Positions 13,633 to 18,931 of a DNA stretch of 18,931 nt are shown here, one piece after another; within the stretch, counting starts at the first letter, position 1; the number at the start of each line of letters is the position of its first letter. The notes below the pieces were generated by a model. It saw only the letters and a program-made list of their open reading frames with translations, did not search any database and was not told the DNA's origin. The stretch comes from Cyanobacteria bacterium UBA6446. Lineage in GTDB: Bacteria > Cyanobacteriota > Vampirovibrionia > Gastranaerophilales > Gastranaerophilaceae. The stretch is taken from assembly GCA_002438405.1 (NCBI GenBank), contig DJOE01000013.1, positions 1 to 18,931 on the forward strand, written 5' to 3'. A program made the translations under genes and the position numbers.

Positions 13633-13677
13633 AAAGGTTCTGAGGCATTAAGATTATCTTAGAGCCTTAGAACCTTT
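13633..13677. terminator. Long hairpin between ompH and udp
   Basis: AAAGGTTCT (13633-13641) pairs with AGAACCTTT (13669-13677); inner AGGC/GCCT and AAGA/TCTT also pair. It is the likely end of the bamA-ompH transcript, but the minus-strand U run after it is short (UUU), so it may be a weak terminator or a processing hairpin. Confidence 0.55.
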
Positions 13678-13690
13678 TGTCTTAGTCAAT

Positions 13691-14140
13691 CTATTGTCCC
13701 TTTAATTTTTGAATTACTAAATCAGTGATATCAACACCACCAACAAATACAACTTGGTCAGAAAGAACTGCATCAAGTCTTTGAGATACCATAATAGATT
13801 TAGCAGCAGCTTGAATTTGAGTCATAATTTGATTTTCTTTGTCATTTCTCATTTTCATCAACGCATCTTGTTTTGCATTGAATTCTGTTGCTGTTTGAGT
13901 TTCAAAGTTTTGTTTCTTTAATGGTGTGTCTAAAGATTTGTATTGTTTTTCTTTTTCAAGCATATATTGTTGCAATTCAAGACCTTTAGCATCTAAATCT
14001 TTAACAGCTTGTTGTGCAGCAGGATAATTATCTAAAACTTTTTGATAATTAATAAATCCAACTTCTGCATTTGCGCTATTACCAAAAGAAAGAGCCAAAC
14101 CGGCAGCCATTAATATTGCCATTAATTTTAATTTTTTCAT
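13691..14140 (-). CDS. OmpH/Skp-family periplasmic chaperone
   Basis: 149 residues. Signal peptide MKKLKLMAILMAAGLALSFG through NSANA, then the family's EVGFINYQKVLDNYPAAQQA start and a long charged helical region (residues ~45-125, coiled-coil arms of the 'jellyfish' trimer), closing with VVFVGGVDITDLVIQKL. Skp proteins hold unfolded outer-membrane proteins in the periplasm and pass them to BamA. It lies 20 nt downstream of bamA with a strong AGGAGG, consistent with co-transcription. In many diderms this pair is adjacent. Confidence 0.9.
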   Translation of the reverse strand: MKKLKLMAILMAAGLALSFGNSANAEVGFINYQKVLDNYPAAQQAVKDLDAKGLELQQYMLEKEKQYKSLDTPLKKQNFETQTATEFNAKQDALMKMRNDKENQIMTQIQAAAKSIMVSQRLDAVLSDQVVFVGGVDITDLVIQKLKGQ

Positions 14141-14160
14141 AGTTCCTCCTATTTTATATA

Positions 14161-16185
14161 TTAATATAATAAGTCACCTACACCAAATGTAAAGTATCCG
14201 TTTTTAGAACCGTTATGTCCAGGGTTTGTAAGTGGAATACCATAATCAACTGACAACGGTCCCATTCCAGGAATAAATACTTTTAAACCAATACCGGCAG
14301 ATACCGCATACCCAGGTCTATCATACAATTTGTTTGAAATTGTCCCGTCAAACACTTTACCGGCATCAGCCCAAACAGTGAAACGCAAGTTATTCAAGAA
14401 AGCAATTCTTGTTCTATCCAAGAACGGGATTGGGGTTGCAAATTCTGCTGAACCCATAATAAATGCGTTACCTGTACCAACACCACTCATCTTGAAACCT
14501 CTAACAGTATAAGGTCCACCTAAACGATATGCCATAACTTCAGGTATATCTCCGTGAATTGCACCTCCACCTTTAACAGTGAAAGATAAAGATGATTTCT
14601 TCGCAACAGGAATATATTGCTTAATCATACCTGTTAACTTGCCATTAGTTTTATCAAATCCGTTAAGTCCAAGGTTTTCATCAAATCTCAAACTTGCCAT
14701 TGTACCGTGTCTTGTTACAGTAGCAGAATCTCTTGTGTCATACAATAATGCTGGACTCAAAGATAAGAACAAACCGCCCTCTAACTGTTTAGCACGTTCT
14801 GAAATCGGAATATTATATCTGTTATACAAGGCTGAAATTCCGTTGAAATCACCCTCTTTAACACTAATATTTTCAGCTCCAACACTGAAAGTAGCATTTG
14901 CGTGTCTGTTTATTTTCAATTTATGAGCAACAGTAACTTCTCCACCATATCTTCTTTCAACGGCCAACGGAACTTGGTAAGAACCAAAATCTCTAAAGAA
15001 TAATCTTGTATTCAATGAAGTATCAGCATTGTAGAAATATGGTTTGAAGTAACTCAATTCAGCTTGAATATTCATGTGATCTTTTACAGATGAATCGTTA
15101 AGAATTACGCCTGTACCAACCAAGCCTGTCAAAGAAAGTCTTTCACATCTTCCTCGGAAGTTATTTTCAGAAATACCCATTGACCCAAACAAGCCGGTAA
15201 CAGTATCTAAACCACCACCAACAGAAATACTTGCAGTTCTTTGTTCTTGAATTTTTATCGTAATATCATAAGCATCAGGAACATCTTCACTAGGTTCGAT
15301 TTCTCTTGTTACATCTTTAAATGCTTGAGTTGCATACAATCTAACCAAATCTTCTTTAATTAAATTTTCGTTATAAATCATTCCCGGTTCAGTAAGGATA
15401 TTTCTTGCAACGATATAATCTTTGGTTTTTTCATTACCCTCAATCATAATCTTGTCAATGATACCCTCTTTAATGCTAACATTGATTGTACCATCTGGAT
15501 CATCTGTTACAGAATCAACTCTTGCAAGTATATAACCTTTAGAACTGTACAAATCTTGAATTTGAGCAATAGCTTGATTGATTAAAGAAATATTTTGAGG
15601 TTTACCTTTCATTCCGTTAAATGTTGCCAAAATATCTTCTGTCGGAATAACAGTATTGCCCTCAATAGTGAAATCTTTTACCGGAATATTTTCTTCTACG
15701 ACAATCTTTATAGAAACAGTTCCATCACCGTTTACAGACGGAATAGCCTTCATTTTTTCAGTAAAATAACCGGTTTCATAAATCGTTTTTAAGTCAGACT
15801 GCATCTTACTTCTGGTATATTCACTACCTTGTTTCATCTGCATTTTTTCTAACAATTCTTGTGGAGAAATAGAATTCAAGCCATAAAATTCAATGTCTTT
15901 AATTTTTTTATTTTCTTTATCTAAAGACGTATTACTAAAAGAATTTTGACTTGACAAATCCGTAGGATACTTGCCCTGCGTATAATCCGGAGTGTTAGAG
16001 TTTTGATTTTCGGTGTAACTTGTATATTTGTCAAAAATAGTGTTTGCGTAATCGGTATTACTCTTTACAGCATCGTCCATCAAGCCCATACCACCCCAAA
16101 CATCATCTGCTGAAAAGCTGGAAGTTTGAGTCAATAAGACCAAGATTATTGCCGATAAAAGTTTTTTTGATATATGAAATTTCAA
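14161..16185 (-). CDS. bamA: Outer membrane assembly factor BamA/Omp85
   Basis: About 674 residues from a TTG at 16185. Signal peptide (KFHISKKLLSAIILVLLTQT, cut after FSA), a disordered Asn/Ser-rich segment, about three POTRA domains (the first starting IKDIEFYGLNSISPQELLEK, the second VKDFTIEGNTVIP, the third IDKIMIEGNEKTKDYIVARN), then a 16-strand type barrel with the loop-6 motif YTVRGF and a C-terminus ending in Tyr. Three POTRAs rather than five is the cyanobacterial/plastid pattern. An upstream ATG at 16236 precedes the predicted transcription start. TTG 16185 has AAGGA at good spacing and gives a normal signal peptide; GTG 16212 is a less likely alternative. It inserts beta-barrel proteins into the outer membrane together with the neighbouring OmpH. 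Confidence 0.9.
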   Translation of the reverse strand: MKFHISKKLLSAIILVLLTQTSSFSADDVWGGMGLMDDAVKSNTDYANTIFDKYTSYTENQNSNTPDYTQGKYPTDLSSQNSFSNTSLDKENKKIKDIEFYGLNSISPQELLEKMQMKQGSEYTRSKMQSDLKTIYETGYFTEKMKAIPSVNGDGTVSIKIVVEENIPVKDFTIEGNTVIPTEDILATFNGMKGKPQNISLINQAIAQIQDLYSSKGYILARVDSVTDDPDGTINVSIKEGIIDKIMIEGNEKTKDYIVARNILTEPGMIYNENLIKEDLVRLYATQAFKDVTREIEPSEDVPDAYDITIKIQEQRTASISVGGGLDTVTGLFGSMGISENNFRGRCERLSLTGLVGTGVILNDSSVKDHMNIQAELSYFKPYFYNADTSLNTRLFFRDFGSYQVPLAVERRYGGEVTVAHKLKINRHANATFSVGAENISVKEGDFNGISALYNRYNIPISERAKQLEGGLFLSLSPALLYDTRDSATVTRHGTMASLRFDENLGLNGFDKTNGKLTGMIKQYIPVAKKSSLSFTVKGGGAIHGDIPEVMAYRLGGPYTVRGFKMSGVGTGNAFIMGSAEFATPIPFLDRTRIAFLNNLRFTVWADAGKVFDGTISNKLYDRPGYAVSAGIGLKVFIPGMGPLSVDYGIPLTNPGHNGSKNGYFTFGVGDLLY

Positions 16186-16226
16186 GAATATATTCCTTAC
16201 AAACTCTCTCACTATTCTCCAACAAA

Positions 16227-16256
16227 ATTGTAGCATAAATCACTAAAAAAGTACAA
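16227..16256 (-). promoter_or_regulatory. bamA-ompH promoter
   Basis: Minus strand TTGTAC (complement of 16251-16256), 18-nt spacer, TGCTACAAT (extended -10, with TACAAT as complement of 16227-16232). Start is predicted near 16220, downstream of the ATG at 16236. Confidence 0.6.
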
Positions 16257-16267
16257 ATTGTTTACAA

Positions 16268-17080
16268 CTATTTACCAATTGCAATTTTGTAAATTTTATT
16301 TTTGTTAAAAGAATACAATTCAGACAAAATTACAGAAATATCCTTTGCACTAAAACCCTTATCCTGCAATACTTTTACCTTGTTCAAAATTTCAGATTCA
16401 TCAAAATTATCAGCACTGCGGAAAATCATTACAACGAATTCCCCTTTGACAATATTATTCTCAAAATGTTCAATAACTTTTTCAATATCATCAACAACAA
16501 CTTCTTCAAAAACTTTTGTCAATTCTCTACCAACAGCAACCTTTGAATCAGGTCGAACGGACTGAATAATTTTTAACGTATTCATAATTCGATTTGGCGA
16601 TTCATAAAAAACAGTGTCTTGAAATTCATGTTTTTTGATAACATCTTCAATCTGAGCCGTGGTTTTTGGTAAAAAACCGATAAATGTAAATTGCTCATCA
16701 ACTCTGGAAACTTGCGATAAAAATGTCACTACGGCATTTGCCCCCGCAAGTGAAGTAATTGAAAAACCTCTTTTGCGCAATTCTTTAACAATAACTGACC
16801 CAGGGTCACAAATCAATGGAGTTCCGGCATCAGAAACCAATGCCATTTTCTTACCACTTTCTAAAAATTCAACAATCTGTGAAATACGTTCTTTCTCATT
16901 GTATTTGTGATAAGAAAGACATTTTGTTTTGATATTGAAATGGTTTAACAAATTTTGAGTAACCCTACTATCTTCACAAGCAATCAAATCGACAGAATTC
17001 AAAACATCAATAGCTCGAAGTGTTATATCTCCTAAATTTCCGATAGGTGTCGGAACTACATAAAAATCATATTCTTTCAT
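16268..17080 (-). CDS. rsmI: 16S rRNA 2'-O-ribose C1402 methyltransferase RsmI
   Basis: 270 residues of the tetrapyrrole-methylase fold RsmI family. With SAM it methylates the ribose of C1402 in 16S rRNA, tuning the decoding site. Visible: PTPIGNLGDITLRAI (10-24), ACEDSRVTQNLL, SYHKYNE, the SAM loop LVSDAGTPLICDPG (~83-96), FIGFLPK, FYESPNRI and GRELTKVFEE. Length and order are normal. The ATG has no SD, and a TACAAT box lies exactly 6 nt before it, so the mRNA is probably leaderless. bamA follows on the same strand with its own promoter. Confidence 0.94.
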   Translation of the reverse strand: MKEYDFYVVPTPIGNLGDITLRAIDVLNSVDLIACEDSRVTQNLLNHFNIKTKCLSYHKYNEKERISQIVEFLESGKKMALVSDAGTPLICDPGSVIVKELRKRGFSITSLAGANAVVTFLSQVSRVDEQFTFIGFLPKTTAQIEDVIKKHEFQDTVFYESPNRIMNTLKIIQSVRPDSKVAVGRELTKVFEEVVVDDIEKVIEHFENNIVKGEFVVMIFRSADNFDESEILNKVKVLQDKGFSAKDISVILSELYSFNKNKIYKIAIGK

Positions 17081-17086
17081 AATCAG

Positions 17087-17115
17087 ATTGTATTTTAAAA
17101 ATAAATGGAAGTCTA
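17087..17115 (-). promoter_or_regulatory. rsmI promoter giving a probable leaderless mRNA
   Basis: Minus strand TAGACT (complement of 17110-17115), 17-nt spacer, TACAAT (complement of 17087-17092), then CTGATT and the ATG. The start of transcription should fall on or next to the A of ATG. Confidence 0.55.
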
Positions 17116-17140
17116 GGTAGTTTTTGACGTTAGGTGACGT

Positions 17141-17164
17141 GTAGGCGTAGCAATGCCGACCTAC
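17141..17164. repeat. TAGCAATGCC hairpin, copy 1
   Basis: GTAGGC/GCCGACCTAC forms an imperfect hairpin around GTAGCAAT. The core GCGTAGCAATGCC recurs as GCATAGCAATGCC at 17448-17460, and GCGTAGCAA is at 18553-18561. Confidence 0.5.
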
Positions 17165-17206
17165 ATAACTGATACAAGTTCAGGGGTTCAATGTTATTCC
17201 GTGTTA

Positions 17207-17274
17207 AAGATTACGACGTCACTCCGTATAGACTGCTCTGAGATTTGCTCGGCTTTGTTCCTCGTAATGACATG
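17207..17274. repeat. 68-nt intergenic repeat, copy A
   Basis: Starts AAGATTACGACGTCACTC, ends CCTCGTAATGACATG, with TTACGA/TCGTAA inverted ends. Copy B at 18739-18806 has the same length and about 57 of 68 identical bases by eye, with differences concentrated in the centre. Confidence 0.7.
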
Positions 17275-17301
17275 CTTTTAAGAAAGCTTATTACATTTCC
17301 T

Positions 17302-17337
17302 CCCTCGCCCATTTATGGGAGAGGGCTGGGGTGAGGG
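17302..17337. repeat. GC-rich palindromic element, copy R1
   Basis: CCCTCGCCC/GGGAGAGGG stem with a 6-nt AT loop, followed by CTGGGGTGAGGG. Copies R2 (18562-18600, inverted) and R3 (18686-18723) share this structure. Confidence 0.7.
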
Positions 17338-17347
17338 TTTAAAAATC

Positions 17348-17423
17348 ATGTCATTACGAACGTGTATGAAGTCATTTGTTGTTGAAAATTCAAAATATCT
17401 GCTAGTGTCGTAATCCATAACAC
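17348..17423. repeat. Intergenic repeat with GTCATT...ATCCATAACAC ends, copy C
   Basis: Begins ATGTCATTACGAA and ends GTCGTAATCCATAACAC, with inverted ends. The equivalent segment at 18817-18887 shares only the ends and differs inside. Confidence 0.5.
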
Positions 17424-17442
17424 AGGGATAATTACAAATGCA

Positions 17443-17464
17443 GGTTGGCATAGCAATGCCAACC
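17443..17464. repeat. Perfect 9-bp hairpin, TAGCAATGCC family copy 2
   Basis: GGTTGGCAT (17443-17451)/ATGCCAACC (17456-17464) with a 4-nt loop, just downstream of the pilin-like gene stop. No U run, so not a standard terminator, though it could protect the mRNA 3' end. Confidence 0.6.
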
Positions 17465-17485
17465 CGTTATAAGTTCTGAATTTTA

Positions 17486-18631
17486 TTATTTAGCGACACA
17501 TATAGCTTCATCATCCCTAGACTTACGAGCACCATATATAGAACCATCATGAAAGCGTAAACCATAAGCTTTTACATCTTTAGAGCCATAATCTTCAGAA
17601 GCCCAAAACCACCCATAAGTAGGTAAATCTAAATTTGGATTATTCCTACTCTTTGAATATAAAAATTTTAGATTTGTTTTCGTAGGTAAACTCATATCCA
17701 ATTCATCACATGCTTTCTTCGCTCCTGCCCAATAATTATCATCATTTGCCAAAGAACCAAGTTTTTCTGATGTCCAATTAGGATCCCATTTTTTCATCTC
17801 TTCACTTCCTCCTTTTATTGGGTCATATGAAGGAAGTACATAAACACAACCTATACCAGATATGTCTTTACCTGCACAACCTTTAGAGAATCTTGCTACT
17901 TTGAAACTACGAATATCATATTGCTTACCGTTACGTGCTTCACTATTTGGACCTTTAAATCCGTTCACGTCCATTACAAAGTCAATTGGCGCAGTTACAC
18001 TTGTTGTATATGCAAATTTCTTTGTTCTTCCAAAACCTATTGGTAAATCTGCAAAGCTTGGTGTTACTGTATCTCCATCACCGATTATCCCTGCATTTGG
18101 ATTGTAAGTCATAATTAGTGTTGCTCCATCAGCTAGAATAATACCAACGTTATTACTTTTGTTATCTTTTAAGTTTAAATTTTTACCAGTTTTGGCTTTT
18201 GATACGTCATAAGTTTCACCATCTGTTGTTGTAACTGTCTTAGTCGGCCAACAGTTTGCAATATGCGCAGCATCACATCTGGTGGTTATTTTTATATATT
18301 TTGAGAATTCGTCTACAAATTCATCGGTACTTGCATAAGTTCTTTCTAGTCCTCCATCAGCTCTCATTAAGTCCATTGATTTTGTAATCTTTTGTGCAAT
18401 ATTTGCTTGTGCTTCTGAATTTTCACGTTCTGCTACATTCTTTAGTAATGTCGGCATTGTTAGAGCTGCTACTACTCCAATTACTCCAAGAGTGATTAGG
18501 ACTTCTGCTAACGTAAATGCAAATTTCGCCTTTGTTGGTGGCATGTCTACGTGCGTAGCAACCCTCACCCTTGCCCTCTCCCTTATTTTAAGGGCGAGGG
18601 AACAATTTTTTAAATCAATAAGTGATTTCAT
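17486..18631 (-). CDS. Prepilin-like protein with DUF1566-like C-terminal domain and repeat-derived leader
   Basis: 381 residues from ATG 18631, which has AAGGAG upstream; the frame stays open to 18877, but that extension is only translated repeats. The prepilin signal is KFA|FTLAEVLITLGVIGVVAALT, cleavage after Ala38 with Glu at +5, giving an unusually long leader of 38 residues. The middle carries VMDVNGFKGPNSEARNGK, the pilin-like motif also seen in the 6.7-9.5 kb operon. The last ~120 residues (AGAKKACDELDMSLPT, GWFWASEDYG, AYGLRFHDGSIYGAR, DDEAICVAK) resemble the DUF1566/Lcl fold found in surface proteins. Leader residues 11-24 are encoded by a GC-rich palindromic repeat. A start at ATG 18544 (Met30, 9-residue leader) would avoid the repeat but lacks an SD. 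A surface or pilus-tip role is inference. Confidence 0.78.
   Translation of the reverse strand: MKSLIDLKNCSLALKIRERARVRVATHVDMPPTKAKFAFTLAEVLITLGVIGVVAALTMPTLLKNVAERENSEAQANIAQKITKSMDLMRADGGLERTYASTDEFVDEFSKYIKITTRCDAAHIANCWPTKTVTTTDGETYDVSKAKTGKNLNLKDNKSNNVGIILADGATLIMTYNPNAGIIGDGDTVTPSFADLPIGFGRTKKFAYTTSVTAPIDFVMDVNGFKGPNSEARNGKQYDIRSFKVARFSKGCAGKDISGIGCVYVLPSYDPIKGGSEEMKKWDPNWTSEKLGSLANDDNYWAGAKKACDELDMSLPTKTNLKFLYSKSRNNPNLDLPTYGWFWASEDYGSKDVKAYGLRFHDGSIYGARKSRDDEAICVAK
18553..18600. repeat. Composite repeat inside the prepilin leader (R2 plus GCGTAGCAA core)
   Basis: R2 (18562-18600, reversed relative to R1 and R3) reads CCCTCGCCC ... GGGAGAGGG ... GGGTGAGGG on the minus strand and abuts GCGTAGCAA (18553-18561), a core shared with the hairpins at 17141 and 17443. 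It is 48 nt, so it keeps the reading frame, and lies between a good SD/ATG and the prepilin cleavage site. Confidence 0.7.
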
Positions 18632-18685
18632 GTTATTCTCCTTTTCGCCACCATTTGCACTATTATTAATCGTCATTCCTATACT

Positions 18686-18723
18686 CCCTCGCCCTTTGTA
18701 AAGAGTGAGGGGTGGGGTGAGGG
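18686..18723. repeat. GC-rich palindromic element, copy R3
   Basis: CCCTCGCCC...GAGTGAGGGGTGGGGTGAGGG, same orientation as R1, about 55 nt upstream of the prepilin-like start codon. Confidence 0.65.
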
Positions 18724-18738
18724 TTGTTCCAGTGTTCA

Positions 18739-18806
18739 AGATTACGACGTCACTCTGTATAAACTGTTTCATACTTTGCTCGGCTTGTTTCCTCGTAATG
18801 ACATGT
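18739..18806. repeat. 68-nt intergenic repeat, copy B
   Basis: Partner of copy A (17207-17274). The terminal ~17 bases on each side are identical except for one or two changes, and the centre varies. Confidence 0.7.
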
Positions 18807-18816
18807 AAAAAAATCA

Positions 18817-18887
18817 TGTCATTGTGAGGAACATTTACTCCCAAGTGTGAAGTTTGCGTTACAAAGTGACGTAACAATCCATAACAC
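18817..18887. repeat. Intergenic repeat with GTCATT...ATCCATAACAC ends, copy D
   Basis: Starts ATGTCATTGTGAGG and ends CAATCCATAACAC; it contains GTTAC/GTAAC arms near its right end. The remaining ~45 bases to the window edge hold only a 7-bp GTTATAA/TTATAAC hairpin (18896-18918). Confidence 0.45.
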
Positions 18888-18931
18888 GAGGAGATGTTAT
18901 AATGTTCTTTTTTATAACCGTGTAAAGTATT

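Noticed and set aside
17302..17337. GC-rich element R1 as an intrinsic terminator for the pilin-like gene
   Set aside because: It has a strong stem but no T run in either direction, and it lies about 150 nt beyond the stop codon; the same element also occurs upstream of and inside the gene.
17120..17480. CRISPR array or tRNA in the repeat-rich region
   Set aside because: Repeats are of different families with unequal spacing and no regular spacers. No cloverleaf or CCA-type acceptor was found.
18632..18877. The 82-residue upstream extension of the pilin-like gene
   Set aside because: It translates the intergenic repeats R3, B and D, and precedes a good SD and ATG at 18631.

Overview
The window is AT-rich and comes from a diderm bacterium. 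It most resembles a gut member of the non-photosynthetic Cyanobacteria lineage (Melainabacteria/Vampirovibrionia, Gastranaerophilales-like). This is inference from four gene types together: a Ycf45-type R3H/AAA ATPase, a short-POTRA Omp85 next to OmpH/Skp, PPi-dependent phosphofructokinase, and many pilin-like proteins with an FTL(S/A)E(V/I)LITL N-terminus. No rRNA, tRNA, CRISPR array or intact transposase was seen.

Layout. Positions 1-1430 are a gene graveyard: a serine-recombinase remnant with an internal deletion, a compact locus that looks like a type I toxin-antitoxin module (41-aa hydrophobic peptide on the minus strand, convergent antisense RNA on the plus strand), a decayed second copy with its own plus-strand RNA, and a two-domain HMA-like gene broken by two in-frame stops. 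Positions 1528-3705 (plus) hold pgeF with a DUF1653 gene, then two small secreted proteins sharing a C-terminal motif. Positions 3743-6349 (minus) hold tpiA and the Ycf45-like ATPase, separated by a palindromic element. Positions 6694-9557 (plus) are a four-gene tandem prepilin-like operon with a clear promoter and a nested terminator. Positions 9581-17115 (minus) hold PPi-PFK, a soluble FlhA-C-like protein, uridine phosphorylase, ompH, bamA and rsmI. Positions 17120-18931 contain a pilin-like protein with a DUF1566-like C-terminus, embedded in a mosaic of short GC-richer intergenic repeats. One repeat appears to lie in frame inside the protein's leader.

How the genes work together. tpiA and PPi-PFK are glycolytic. 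bamA and ompH form the outer-membrane protein assembly pair. rsmI modifies 16S rRNA, and pgeF and udp are salvage or quality-control enzymes. The pilin-like operon and the 17.5-18.6 kb gene probably feed a type IV pilus or type II-like export machine encoded elsewhere.

The strongest candidates for something undescribed are: (i) the par/Fst-like type I TA pair at 281-970; (ii) the stand-alone FlhA cytoplasmic domain fused to a DUF4177-like domain, co-transcribed with udp; (iii) the repeat element read in frame within a prepilin leader; and (iv) two apparently leaderless genes, pgeF and rsmI, whose -10 box lies exactly 6 nt before ATG. All identifications are from reading the sequence; no database search was run.
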